From Ceratobasidium sp. AG-K (Eukaryota; Basidiomycota; Agaricomycetes; Cantharellales; Ceratobasidiaceae), in NCBI GenBank assembly GCA_037039685.1, contig JAWNGF010000005.1, positions 2,046,001 through 2,110,000 on the forward strand: 64,000 nucleotides of DNA, written 5' to 3'. A program made the translations under genes and the position numbers. A model generated the notes under the pieces. The model worked only from the letters and a program-made list of their open reading frames with translations, was not told the origin of the DNA and did no database searches. Shown here one piece after another: positions 1 to 12,195 of the stretch (position 1 is its first letter; every line of letters starts with the position of its first letter).

Positions 1-3000
1 GGCACTGGTTTCACATTACCATATCCATCAATGCGGGAAAGAATATCAGCCGCAGGTACGTATTTCCACACGAGCTTGGTATTTCAAACTCACAATTTGC
101 AGGTGCCTATTCCGTACCACACATTCGCGCACCGGGACAAAATGTTACCCTTCCGGCCCAATTCAAGCACAAGGAAGACATGGAGATTCCTGTTGAGGTG
201 TCTCCAACTGAGGCACCCAGTTTGGATGGCATGACCGAGAAGGATTTCTTGAATGTGAGTGACGCGCGAAGGCCCGAGATGGGTATTCTGATATTCAAAA
301 ATTTGTCTCTTAGTTGCATTTGCTCATTGCGTGAGTCTACTATCCGTACAAACATTTTCGTCGATTTGACTCTTGGGCCGTAGATTGGAAAAGTTTATTC
401 CAATGTCACGGTCACTTATCAACTGTGAGCTTACCTATAGTTTGTATTGATTCACCGGCCCTCATTATATTGCAGCAATCCTGAACGATTCTGATGCAAG
501 CCATGTGTTCCATGTTTTGTGAGCATCCAAGGCGTCAATGGACACGAACTGGCTTGCTAACTCATATGATAGCGCCAAAGAAAAGGAGATTATATATTAC
601 AACTCTGCGTGTTTCGTCCTAGGCCGCAGTGGCACAGGTGTGATTAACTCGTGTCAAGCGTGAATTTTACTAAACCATTGTATTTAGGGAAAACAACTAG
701 TATTTTGTTCAAGGTTCGTCTATAGGCATGACTCTTGATGCATCGACTCGTTCTTATTTTCTTGAAGATGATCGGGATTGAAAAGCTGTTCAAGAGCATG
801 GAGGAAATGGCCAAGCCCCGCCAGGTTTTTGTCACTCAATCTCGCGTATTGGCTCAGCGTGTTCAAGAATATTATCAAAATCTCGTCAAGAGCTCATTGG
901 AAAACTTGGACAAAGCTTCAAAGCCAGCCAAGGACAAGGAACATGTCTTGGCTGATCTCGATGACAAAGAAGCTAGCGCATTTGGATTGCCGCCTAAATA
1001 CTCAATGCTCGGGGACCATCACTTTCCGTTGTTTCTTACCTTTGACCAAGTAGGTCTCCTTGGTTGCTCATGGACTCGCCTAACAGGATGCAGTATAGTT
1101 TTGCAGCTTGCTCGAAGCGGATTTCGGACTTCAATCAAGACGTTCAACTAGAACCAAGACACAAGCCGCCACAGAGAAGCGATTCGCCATCGCAGAGGTC
1201 GCCGATGTGAAGATTGACCTCGACAGCGAAGTGGAAGTCAAAACCGCAGACATAGTTCTTTCTCCATCCACCGGCACCAAGGACGAGGTTTTGCATGCCA
1301 AGCTTGCGGCAGTAACATTTGAGTAAGTCGCCTTATGATCCCTCGAGTCTTATTTGAATTAAAGGGACTGGCAGGATCTTTGTCGCAGCCTACTGGGCGC
1401 ACTTTGATTTCCGACTCACGAAAGGGTTTGACCCCGCACTCGTATATAGCGAGTTTTTAGGCGTCATCGAGGTTTGTCCCTAATTTCAATACCCACGCCG
1501 GGAGGTCTAACGCGAGCGTTGCTTTAGGGTTCCGAGGCCGCACTGGCATCCGAAACCGGGGCTCTCACTTGTGAGGAATACATTAGTTTGAGTCATCGTA
1601 AATCCTCGTTTGCGTCGCAGAGGGATCGAGTTTACGACTTGTACGAGATTTACCGCAAGCGCAAGCAGCAGCTTGGTGGGTACAACGCTGCGGAACGGTA
1701 CATGCTCAGATTACCAAAACTACCCTTCTGCTCATTGGCCAAACAGCACTCATGCACTTTTGGCGGCCTTGAATGATGGCGTACCTGGCTCAAAGTTTGA
1801 TTGCTTGTAAGTAGGGGTATTTGCCCATATTCAGCCGACTAATTTGACTGCATATATCCAGGTATATTGACAAGGTATGTGGATAAGGACGATGTTATTG
1901 CTCGGTACTAATTGGCTAGCGGCTGTCATTTAATCTAGGCTCAAGGCAACCTTCTTGTTGACATTAAACGTGCGTGAGACTTCCGTGACTTTGATCGCAA
2001 CTAACTTGATACACTGCACTAATAGTCCTTCACGCCTTGAGCAACAATCCGCATGGCATTTTTATCGCAGGAGACACGGCCCAGGTAAGTGTTTAATCAA
2101 ATTGTTTTACTAAATAGATTCCCAACTCATGCTCTTTTAGACGATCTCGGCTGGCAGTGCGTTTCGGTTCGAGGACTTGAAGGCGTTCATGTAGCGACTC
2201 AAGGTTTGTCAACGTTTGGTGGTGGTCTGATTTTCGACTAATTGGTGTAACCCACCCTTGAATAGGAGCAAGACGAAGTTGTGCGCATAGGCAAGCAAAA
2301 TGCTGTTCATCCTGCATTGTTCCACCTCGCGGTCAACTATCGAAGTCATGGCGGTATTGTCGACTGCGCAAGCTCCGTTGTTCAACTCATTTCAGATTTA
2401 TTCCCTTATTTGATCGACAAACTTAACAAGGAGACCGGATTGATAGATGGCCCAAAACCAATTTTCTTTTCTGGCTGGGATCACGGCGTTGTCCGATTTG
2501 AACAGTTCCTCAGAGGAGAGGCGTAAGTATATGCATTGGGATTCAGGGCACATGTGGTTAACAAAGCAAATTACAGAGATACCAAAATCGACTTTGGCGC
2601 TTCCCAGGTCATTCTAGTTCGCAATGAAGCAGCACGCAGCGCATTGCGTGCTCAGGTTGGCGAGATTGGATTAATTCTCACCCTATACGAAAGCAAAGGT
2701 GCGCGTGGCTGGCTTACCATAGGACCATGACTAAACTTGACTGTAGGCTTGGAATTCGACGACGTCCTGTTATATAACTTTTTTGAGGACTCCGTTCCTA
2801 CGGCTTCAACTTGGCGAGTCATCCTGCATGGGCTCCAGGGGACTAACCTTGGTCCTGCTCCTCGTTTCGATGAGATCCGACATGCGGTCATTTGTACAGA
2901 GCTCAAGAACCTTTACGTTGGATTAACTCGAGCTCGTAATCATTGCTGGATCTGGGATGTGTCCGAAAAGGCCGAACCTATGAAGGTAAGTTGCTATTCT

Positions 3001-6000
3001 TGTTTCTGGAGCTCGGGTAACATTGTTATTTAGTGGTTCTGGAGCCAGAAGAACCTAATAGCGCTTTGTGGGCCTAATGACCCAATGCCCCAACTAAGTG
3101 GTGAGCTCTACTGCTTTGGAATGCGTTTCGTGACATGCATTTATCCTTGCAATGATGCAGTTTTGTCCTCGGAGGCCGACTGGGCGAAGAGCGGCTGCTT
3201 GCTCTTCAACAAAGGTCTATATCCGCAAGCCATGTTTTGTTTTGAGAAAGCAGATCTACTGGTAGAGCGCGATATCGCTGGAGCGTATCAAGCTCGCAAG
3301 GAAGCTCGAATCTTGCTTGCCAAGTCAGCAGACAGGCAAACCCGCCGGACTGCTTTTAGGAAGGCCGCTGGCGACTTCCTTGGATGCGCCACTCTATCTA
3401 AGGGAAAGCAACAGACCTCCTGTTACCTTCGTGCTGCTGAATGCTACCTACAAGCGGAGGACTGGAAGTCGGCAGCCGAATCCTACTTCTCGGCTGACCA
3501 GTTCGACCTGTCAGCAAAGAATTTCCGTCGAGCTGGTTGCTTCGAAGAGGCTGTGGATATTGTTAAAAAGTATCGAGGACGCCTAACGAGTCAAAGTCTG
3601 GTAGACGAAATACTGGCTATTGCGCGGCTACAGTTTCTGCGCAAAGCCGAGTACCAGTATGTGCGTTTATTCTGTCCGGTAAATAATACTAAAAACAATT
3701 ATCTTCAGGAAAGCATCGGAGCTGTTTGACGACGTGGAGGAGCAACTAGAATACATGGAGGATTTCGGTTTCAATGCCGCACGACTTCATGTGTTGGAAT
3801 TGCACAAGCGGTTTGCCGATGCGGCAGCCGTCGCACTTCAGGAGCAAAACGTCCTCGAAGGCGTTAGGCTACTACTATTATCCCCAGAAAACAAGCACAA
3901 ACTACAGGCCGTAAAGCATTCTGTGCATGGACTATGGACGCTACTCCCTTATGGATCATCAATCACAGCAAGCAACCACGCCACTATCGGATCACTGCTC
4001 GGGCGGGTATCAACAATTGACTCTCAACTGATCGACGATGTCGCGCAAAGACAGGTTAGCGGCTTTCATTTGCTAGAATTCCGGACATCCACTAACACCG
4101 TTGGTCGTGTAGATTGATCTATTTCGCACTCTCCACGAGAAAAACGTAGATTGTATTCTGACACTTGCTAGATCGAATGCGCTACTTTCTCGCGCACCTG
4201 AAGCCTTGCTGGCCTTTGCTCATTCCTCAAAGAACCTGAACCCACCACAAAATACTAATTTGGATAATTTTAATTTCAAGTCTATGCTCGCCCTGAGCTA
4301 CTACAATGGACTCTCGTAGCTAGTTCGGAACTTTCAGACCACCTCTCCAGAGACTCAACGATTGCTTGGGTTTGAACCAGTCAAACCTGACACCGTCCCC
4401 GAAGACGAAGATGAGGATGAAGGCAACGGCAACGTTGAAGCAAGCGAGTTTCGGGTATACTCGTCCTCTTGCTTGTTCGAACCTCTAAAACGCGTATTGG
4501 GGAATCAAGAGCCAACCACACTGGCTCTAGGATTGGCAGCCATCACTTGTCCTGAATCCGATTTACAGCGTTTGGTCGCATCAACCGTGACAACTCGGTT
4601 GAAGCTTGAGGTCAGCGCGATGAATAGTGCAGCTACGGCAGTCCGTGGCTTGCGCTCGTACCTGGAGTTTGGTATATTTGGAAACTGCAGAAGAGCTGGA
4701 TGCGGGCGACAAGAAGTTAGTACCATTCGGCTGTCGGACCTAGACCGACAAAAACACTTCAACTTGAGGCTTCGTGCCCACATCCTTCAAGTTTTGATTA
4801 TCCAAGCGTATCCTCCGCAAAGCCCCGAAGATCAGAAAGCTCGAGATCGCAACATTCGGTAGGCTATTTTGGCGAAAGTAGTTTCCCTGCACTAACCCGT
4901 TTTCCCGAAGCATCTGGATGGAAAAAGTCTACGAAACGCTGTTTCCTCACTTCCCTCCGTTGGGAAATGACCTTTGCGTCGACCCTAGGCTCGTTCAGGA
5001 ATTAAATCGAGCGGGAGACACACTATCACGTTGGTGTGAGAATCGCTTGTACAATCTCAACCCATCAGTCTACGTAACACAGGCTAGCTTTTTGACCGAG
5101 GTCATCGTCTCACTGGAGCTCGGGTGCCGGATCAAGCGACAAACCTTCGAGGGTTATGCCGCAAAACTACACTCCTGCAAGCTAACTCGTGGTGAAGCCG
5201 CCTTGGTCCCCTCTGGTTCCAAGAGCTCCATTGTACACAACTTGATCGATTATTATGCTGGTCAAACAGAGACCACGCTTCAAGGGGCGTTGATCGCAGC
5301 CCAGTATGTTCCAGTGCCAACGCCATGTTCTGTGGTTAACGTAGTATTTCGCAGACATATAGTTAAACGGTTCCTGAGTATTGAAATTAACGTACTGGTT
5401 AATTTCCTCGAGTCTATCGGTCGGGATATCATCATGCAAGCACGGGCAGTATATTTCGCTGGCACGTCAAATGTCCGCGAGCCCCAGGAGTGGGCCCGTG
5501 CAAGGAGCAAAGCAGTTGATGGGTTGATTATGCCCCGATCATGGGCTCTGGATATTGTCCAAAATCCCCCGAAGCGAGTTCAAGCTAGTTGGGACGTTGT
5601 TCCATACATGACTATGCTATACGAAGTATTGAGTCGCTTGAAGTTTTATGACGCTGGCCACACAGGTGAGTGGAACTTGTCTCTTCATATGCTGCAAGCT
5701 TACCCTTTGGGTATCAGCGTTCTACGCCTTTGATATGCGAGAGATGGGCATTATTTTTCGCGGAGCGATGTCTCTGAGGATGTAAGTGCATATATCCACA
5801 GCGTTTTATGATTGACAGCTCAAGCCCAACGCTTCTAGCTGCAGGCTACTGATCCTTGGTATGTCCCCAGTCGTTCCCTGAGACAAGTAAATACAAAAAC
5901 TTATCATTTTGCTACACAGTCGCAGAAAACACTGTCTTTAATTATCCTGAGAAGGACAAAGTGCGGATTGCGATTTCGGAGGCACTGACGATAACTGGCC

Positions 6001-7230
6001 AAGGGTCTATACACGAGTGGATGTGTAAGAGGTGAGCGAGCGTGCTACTTCCTGACTCAGCCACGTCATAATTTATGATCTGTAGCTTCGTTCGAGCGAC
6101 CGCCTGGAAACACTTGCAGTCCGCGCTAATCGAAGGACCCCTCAATAACAGTGCGGATGAGCTCGTCCGACTCTCTCTGCAAAACAGTCACTACCGTCCG
6201 CCCAACATTCCGGGTGTGAGACGAATTATCTATGAAACCATTCGTCCCGGGCTTGAGGCGGATCTGGCCTTTGTTACTCAAAATCTTTCTCGGGGGCCTG
6301 TGCTTAATCCAGAGGCAAAGCCTTTCGTTCTAGGTCAAAAGAATGTTGAGGGTGCTCCAACGAATACCGACAAGAACTACAACGAGGAAATTGCCGATCC
6401 CGAGCAGAGCCAGGTCAACGATGATCCTTTCGGGGGTCTTATACCAACGCAACTTGCTTTCAAGATTCCCGTGGCGCCCACTAGCGCCAATCGTACTCTT
6501 ACGGAGAAGGAGCGGGTCGCAGGAACAAAAATCCTACTTTTCTGCGAGAGATGCATCTCGAGACGGCGCGCGCGTGCTCGCCGCGCAATTCGAGTTATCT
6601 GGACTTACTATCTTCGCTATCGTCGCCGTCGTCAAGCCAGCTCGGGAAACACAGAAGGCGTCCGAAAGCTTCACGACGAGTACAAGCAGATGATTAGAGA
6701 GATTGACTGTCCTTTACTCTTGGACAAGACGTTCCGGATGCATCAGATGATTCTCCAAGGGCCCATGCCTCACGTATGCTCATTCCTACGAGGACTTGAG
6801 AAGGTCAACCAGCGCCAGAAAGACAATACAAAGAAGAAGCTCCAGCGAGTTCAGCACGAAGAGCTAGAAAAGGTTCAAGCTAGGATGACGACTTGCAAGT
6901 GAGTAAACTCCAGTGCTTTTATGGCCCAATACCACGTTCTCATCCTGGTGCTACAGCTCCTTGAACAGGCGCATCAAAAAGATGCTCCCGCAACTACAAC
7001 CCGGATCGCCGGCCCTTCGCAAGTTGTCGAGCTTGAAGAGCAAAGTTAGCGAGGTAGAATCCCTGCGTGGAGCAATTATCGAAGCGTTTGGCGATGGCTG
7101 CATATCAGCGAATCTTGAATCTCATTACTCGCTCGGAGTACAAGTAATTCTGACGCCATCTCAAGAACCTACCGTACCGAAACCGTTGCGACCGGAGATA
7201 AACACTTTAGATGTCGAGGATGCGCTCTAA
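1..7230 (+). pseudogene. TRANK1-like UvrD/Rep-type helicase with TPR-like tail, 5' end outside window, decayed
   Basis: Joining exons across short GT-AG introns gives a superfamily 1 helicase of the TPR/ankyrin TRANK1-like type. Walker A reads GRSGTGKTT and is split by an intron at 638-687. Further motifs are GDTAQTISAGSAFRF (motif III region, about 2073-2170), NYRSHGG (about 2337) and YVGLTRAR (motif VI, 2914-2937). A helical TPR-like region follows from about 3170 to a TAA at 7228-7230. The reading is damaged. Motif II, expected as DExQD, reads DKAQG (about 1865-1950). An in-frame TAG lies at 2192-2194, just after the conserved DLKAFM, and another at 4317-4319 after SYYNGLS. I tried nearby splice sites for both stops and none kept the downstream frame. 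The coding frame is already open at base 1, so the start lies upstream. Family role: ATP-driven nucleic-acid helicase; this copy is probably inactive. Sequencing error or stop readthrough cannot be excluded. Confidence 0.85.
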
Positions 7231-7589
7231 CTGTTACGCTCAACTTTGTACCTAACTGTCACATAGCTGTAGTTTCTCATGTCGCGATTAAGCACTCCTT
7301 CTAAACACCACCGCGGGAGATTACAGACCTGGTGTGACTGGAATATATGCGTATTGTTTGTCGTCGTTTCTTACGATCATAGGCAGTGGACAATAAATAA
7401 CAAGGTTAACTATTTCACTTGCATATCCTCCTGTTGCGCCGTTGCAATCAGCTTCAGAATTCTAGCTACCTAAGCAAATTCGTAGTTTTGGCATTCTCCG
7501 GAGATTGGTCCAACTGCTTTTGCATGTGCCAATTCAAACCCATAGTTACACATCCATTCCAGCATGTTTCGTTCAAATGATTCAATTGG

Positions 7590-10552
7590 TCATGATACAA
7601 CAAGTGGGTTGATTTTCACACTCAGGTAATAAGTAGAGCTAGTCACAGTATGCACCCACACTTGCAGGCTAAAGAGATTCATCTCAGCGTCCCGTGCTAC
7701 ACCCAGTATCTTCAGACTCACCGCGACGTCCCTCGCATATCTCAGCAAAACGCCTCGCTTCACCGTATACGGACGAGCACCACGGCTCGCAAACGCTGTT
7801 TGGCGGGCAGCTCGAACTTCATCCGAGACATGCCAAGTGATAGTTCGTTTGTGAGCATCAACTGTAATCTTGTCACCATCCTCAACGAGAGCAATTGGCC
7901 CTCCAAGATGAGCTTCAGGGGTTACGTGTCCTAGAGGCAAAATTCCTATTTCAGTAATCGAGTACGGTTTCATCCCTACGTAAGCCCACCAATAATGAAA
8001 CCTCGAGAAGCTCCCGAGAAACGTCCATCAGTAATCAAACAGGTCGAATTGCCTAGCCCCGCCCCCATAATAGCACCTGTCGGGCCTGCACTCGAAATTA
8101 GCATTGGCACGGAGAGTGAATCCCATGCTCATACCCAGCATCTAAAACATACAGGATCAGCTCCAATATAAATCATGAGGCGGAGGTTCATACTTCTGGC
8201 ATACCAGGGCCTCCCTTTGGACCTTGATACCTAAATATAACGACCTGCCCTGCCTTGATTTCACCCTTTTCCAGCGCCGGATAGAAATCGGCCTCCCTGT
8301 GCGCGGCCATGCATCAGTAGTAGTTATATCGGGCAACAACGAGGATGCTCACACGTCAAAGCACTTGGCAATTCCCTTTGACGTTACTCAGTCAGATAGG
8401 TTATGCGAGTTGGGCGCATATATGGGCTTACCTCGAAGAACAGCCCCTCCTTTCCTGTTAACTTGGCAACGGCCGATTCAGGAGCCAAGTTTCCCCTTAG
8501 AATGGTCAAGTGTCCGGTCGGCTTGATCGGCTTCTCAATTGGCATCACCACCTCCTGCGCACCCTCGCCAAACGCCAACTCGTCCACATCCTCCAAGTTT
8601 TCAGCCAGGGTACGTCCCGTGACAGTTAATTGTGACCCATCGATCAGATCAGTGTGGTTCAAGAGGTATTTGAGCAGCGCCGGGATCCCACCGGCTTTGT
8701 GAAGGTCCTCCATGACAAATCGGCCCGATGGTTTAAGATCCGCTAGGTAGGGTGTCCTATCTGAGATGGCCTGGAAGTCGTCGACAGTGAGGGGAATGTC
8801 ACCAGATCGAGCGATAGCGAGTAGATGCAGTACCTGAATACAAAATTAGCACACTGACAAAATCACTTGCGAGATCTAAGGAACGCACTGCATTAGTGGA
8901 ACCACCGATAATATTTACGACGGTAATGGCATTTTCGATCGCCTTCCGGGTCACAATATCCCTATGTGAAATATATTTTATGAGGATCACACTTATCCAA
9001 GGTGTACTTGTGCGCCTAAAAACCTTGGTTTTATGTCTTTCGCTAACAGGTTCTTCATATATTTGGCAGCTCGGAAGCATTCCTGGGCCTTCTCTATAGA
9101 AATCGCAGTTAGTTCCAATTTAAATTAGCTTAATGCCTATTTACCAGGATAAACGGCTGGGATAGAAGCTGAATAAGGCAAGCTCATACCCAATACCTCG
9201 AGAACTGAGCTCATGGTATTGGCGGTGTACCTTTAAAGATGAATCAGATTCGCCCCGAACTAGCTGAATATAGGACTTACATTCCACCACAGGCTCCTAC
9301 TCCGGGGCAGGCGTGCCTCACCACGTCGAATCGCTCCTCTTCAGATATTTGGCCAGTCTTGAACGCTCCAAAGCTTTCGAATGCGTCGGCGATGTTGACA
9401 GTGTCGCCTTTTTTGTAACCTAGTGCGGGGCAGTCGACGTGTCTAATCCCCGCTTGGATAGTTCCACCTGAATCGTTTTCCAGTCGTGAGGGTTTAGGAA
9501 TAGCTGGATGCGCAATGTGAGAGGCAGAGCGGAGTTTACTGACCGTAGACAAGGATGGTGGGCCTGTTGTGTCGGAGGGCGGCCATCAAACAACCCGGCA
9601 CTGAGAGCTGAGAGTGAGTGCTGAGGATATGCTGTGGTTACACATCTACTAACTGTTTTTATCGCACCCAGGAAGAGAAATATTTCCATCATAGTGTTGC
9701 GCCTATATAAATATTCAAGAAGGTTTGGCCGGGTAGTTGATACAAGGGCTAACCAATGTAACCTACTCACAGTACCGCGCTCAGCGAAACATATGGGTAG
9801 ACTCAATGAACTTCCCTTACCGCTTCAATAGAGTCCGCAATTAGGTCGCGAGTTGGCAAACTCTACAAAGAGTCAACACCACAAGCTACATTCCCTTATT
9901 GTACGCTTACATATCGCATCCCATCAGTGGACATTGTCAAACCGTCGCTGTAAATCGGAAATTAAATTGAACATTCCAAATAATGATTGGGGTGCTCAAC
10001 GGACCTAACGCCAACTGTGCTGAACATGAACCCATTGATTCCCTCCGATTCACAGCCCTCCTTGACCTTCCTAGCAAGTTCGAGCTTTGAATTGCAAAAG
10101 GAGTGTCAGTTTCCCGCGTATTCATAATCATAGAACGTGTACCAAATGCGCATTACAAGGGTTTCCTATCATCGGAGGCTGGTTATTGTGTGACCAATAT
10201 AACTGGAGATGCGAGCACTCACCTTCCCACCAAACCGGGCTAATCCCGACTTGTGGATTCGTAATCGTTTTCTCAGTAAGTCCCACGGCATACACTGACA
10301 TGATGAGTCGACGACGTGCTCCGCGAATGTTCGGTACCCTACTTACGCATCGCTTGTGAACCGCCTTGAGCCTGTCGTAGGCAAACCCAGATAAATCGGC
10401 CCAGAATTCCATACTGATGCACATAAGATCAGAAAGCTTACCGGATTTTCAGTCAATTGTCCAGAAATTTTATTGAGTTTGCCATCTTGTTGGCTGGGCG
10501 AAGTGCGCCGGTTCGAATGACTGTGGCGACATAGATCAGTCTTAGATAACAT
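7590..10552 (-). CDS. ILV3: Dihydroxy-acid dehydratase (ILVD/EDD family), probably mitochondrial
   Basis: Catalyses dehydration of dihydroxy-acids to 2-keto acids in isoleucine and valine synthesis, using an Fe-S cluster and Mg2+. Exons read on the minus strand give the family landmarks in order: [12 protein letters not shown], then [25 protein letters not shown] and GNPCNAHL, the signature PGCDKNMPGC (rebuilt across an intron near 9600-9660), a Cys-containing [18 protein letters not shown] stretch (about 9230-9330), IGGSTNAV, the [20 protein letters not shown] segment (about 7860-7930) and YARDV near the C-terminus. The start at 10552 gives a Ser/Arg/His-rich leader that fits a mitochondrial targeting peptide. 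The extreme C-terminus is uncertain: the frame stops at 7590 and is less conserved than the rest. No stop or frameshift was seen. A sugar-acid dehydratase of the same superfamily is possible but less likely. Confidence 0.9.
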
Positions 10553-11024
10553 ATTTCACCACGGCGATCTCAGATACGAACATTTTGACATTTCCTGCAG
10601 ACATGATGGTAGGCTTCAAGGTATCGCCTACTGGTACAAGTGGTACGAGAGTGGATGGGTGGGCTGGAGGTCTCTGGGAACTTTGATGATAGGATTTGCA
10701 AAGTACTTGTACTCACTGGAAGATCTTCCAGAGCCTCAATGAGGTATAACCACCGGTGTAAGAAGGTCACCTGATGGATAATGTGACATAGAAGAAGACT
10801 TGATTAACCAGTCGGATTACAGCCATTGTAGATGTCATCATCTTCGGAACGAGGCTATCGGCTCGAACCGATACGTACCCTCGTACCAATTCTGGTAACC
10901 ACGAGAACGCCGGTTTATATCTCAAGTTTATTTTAAGCTCAAAGGGTCTAGAGTATATTGTGAAGAGCTGGAAGCCTAGTCGACCGCAATGTAGACTCAG
11001 GTAGGACATAGCTGCGAGCAGTTG
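10553..11024. other. Intergenic, 5' side of the dehydratase gene
   Basis: No gene supported. A 135-codon minus frame runs through 10767-11174 but extends into a LINE fragment and shows no recognisable domain. Confidence 0.5.
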
Positions 11025-11037
11025 GAGTTCATCACGT

Positions 11038-11163
11038 TTCCCTTCCCGCCTGTGTTTCCTATTTGGTCTTCTCTTCTCGCGTTTTTTTCTCGGCCTGGTT
11101 TTTTCTGAGCGGTTTGACCTCGTGTTCATGTAATTTGGCTCGTTAAATATGTATTTAAAAAAA
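11038..11163 (+). mobile_element. LINE 3'-end fragment A, 5'-truncated
   Basis: Ends with the 3' sequence shared by all three LINE copies here (CGGTTTGACCTCGTGTTCAT, then GCTCGTTAAATATGTATTT) followed by seven A (11157-11163). It is flanked by an exact 13-bp target-site duplication, GAGTTCATCACGT, at 11025-11037 and 11164-11176. Non-coding. Confidence 0.8.
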
Positions 11164-11182
11164 GAGTTCATCACGTGATGCT

Positions 11183-11345
11183 TTTTATAATAAAAAAATA
11201 CATATTTAACGAGCTACATGAACACGAGGTCAAACCGTTCACAAAAGGGCCTAGAATGGCAGCAAGGAGAGGAAAACAGCAAAAAAGGAGGAAGCGAAGG
11301 CGGCAAGGGGACAGTTAAGACATGAGCGCAGAGCGAGCAGTCAAC
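11183..11345 (-). mobile_element. LINE 3'-end fragment B, opposite orientation
   Basis: Carries the same 3' terminus as fragments A and C, read on the minus strand (11196-11245). The tail is T/A-rich and not a clean poly-A. The left duplication TCACGTGATGCT lies at 11171-11182. The matching right copy is split by fragment C: it begins TCACGTGA at 11346-11353 and is complete at 11925-11936. This implies B inserted before C. Confidence 0.65.
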
Positions 11346-11353
11346 TCACGTGA

Positions 11354-11917
11354 ACCATGAGTAAAGCGCCAAGCCTACAACCAGGGCGTTTTCATAGGAA
11401 TCCAGGTCTCCCCCGACATATCCATTCTCGCCTCTTCCAGGTGATGCTAGGCCACTGCAGCGCTGGGGAGTATTTTGCGCGTTTCGTCCCGACTAAAGAC
11501 ACCTCATGTGCTTGCGGAGAGGTCGATCATCAAACTATATGGCACGTCTTGCTAGACTGCCCCTTACACGACGAGGCCAGGGGACACTTACGTGCTGTCT
11601 CCAATCCACCCGACGTTACCAGACTGTTTGGTACACATTCCGGCCTTATGGCTCTGGCCAGCTTCCTCAAAGACTCATCGGCGTTTGTGCTCTCTTGACA
11701 TCTTTCTCTTGGTGTTTGGTCCGTTTTTCTCCCTCTCGGTTCCGGGCTTCCCACCACCCTCCGCGGGGTTTCTCTCTTGACCATGCCTGAGTTACCTTTG
11801 TTTGGACAGTTTGCTTTCTTAATTTCTTTTCCGATAGTTGGGTCCACGTTGACTCCGAGCGGTTTGACCTAGTGTTCATGTAGCTCGTTAAAGATGTATT
11901 CAAAAAAAAAAAAAAAA
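11354..11917 (+). mobile_element. LINE (Tad1/I-like) fragment C with poly-A tail, 5'-truncated
   Basis: Flanked by an exact 15-bp target-site duplication AGTCAACTCACGTGA (11339-11353 and 11918-11932) and ending in a run of about 17 A (11902-11918). It keeps the tail end of a reverse-transcriptase ORF. Strong 5' truncation, a poly-A tail and a long target duplication are the hallmarks of target-primed reverse transcription. Confidence 0.88.
11357..11698 (+). pseudogene. C-terminal remnant of a LINE reverse transcriptase polyprotein
   Basis: The frame of about 113 codons contains the zinc-knuckle-like tail common at the end of fungal LINE ORF2: CACGEVDHQTIWHVLLDCP, a C-x-C-G...H...C pattern, preceded by RLFQVMLGHCSAGEYFARF. 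The catalytic polymerase and endonuclease parts are absent because the element is 5'-truncated. The first ATG is only the first Met inside the fragment and not a genuine start. Confidence 0.8.
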
Positions 11918-12195
11918 AGTCAACTCACGTGATGCTATTGCACGAAGACGAAAAGTAATCGACCAATAGACGGACCCAGAGTTTGTAGAAATCTCCAGTG
12001 TACACTTCATGGCAACCACGGAGCCGCGGTTGCTTAATACGCGACACTCCAATAAGTATCTACCACCATCAGCCGCTCAAGAATCCAGATTGAAATACCG
12101 TCAACTTGGGTGTGGTATTTGGATTTTATTAGCAATACAAACAGAATCGGTAGTTGCGCTATTCGTGTACTTTGTGACCCAGCCTGCAGATGAAT

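Noticed and set aside
2191..2273. Alternative GT donor at 2191 to splice out the TAG at 2192
   Set aside because: Joining to the next exon then reads out of frame and meets a stop; normal splicing keeps the TAG.
4270..4340. Possible intron removing the TAG at 4317
   Set aside because: The available donor/acceptor pairs are either too short (22 nt) or put the next exon out of frame.
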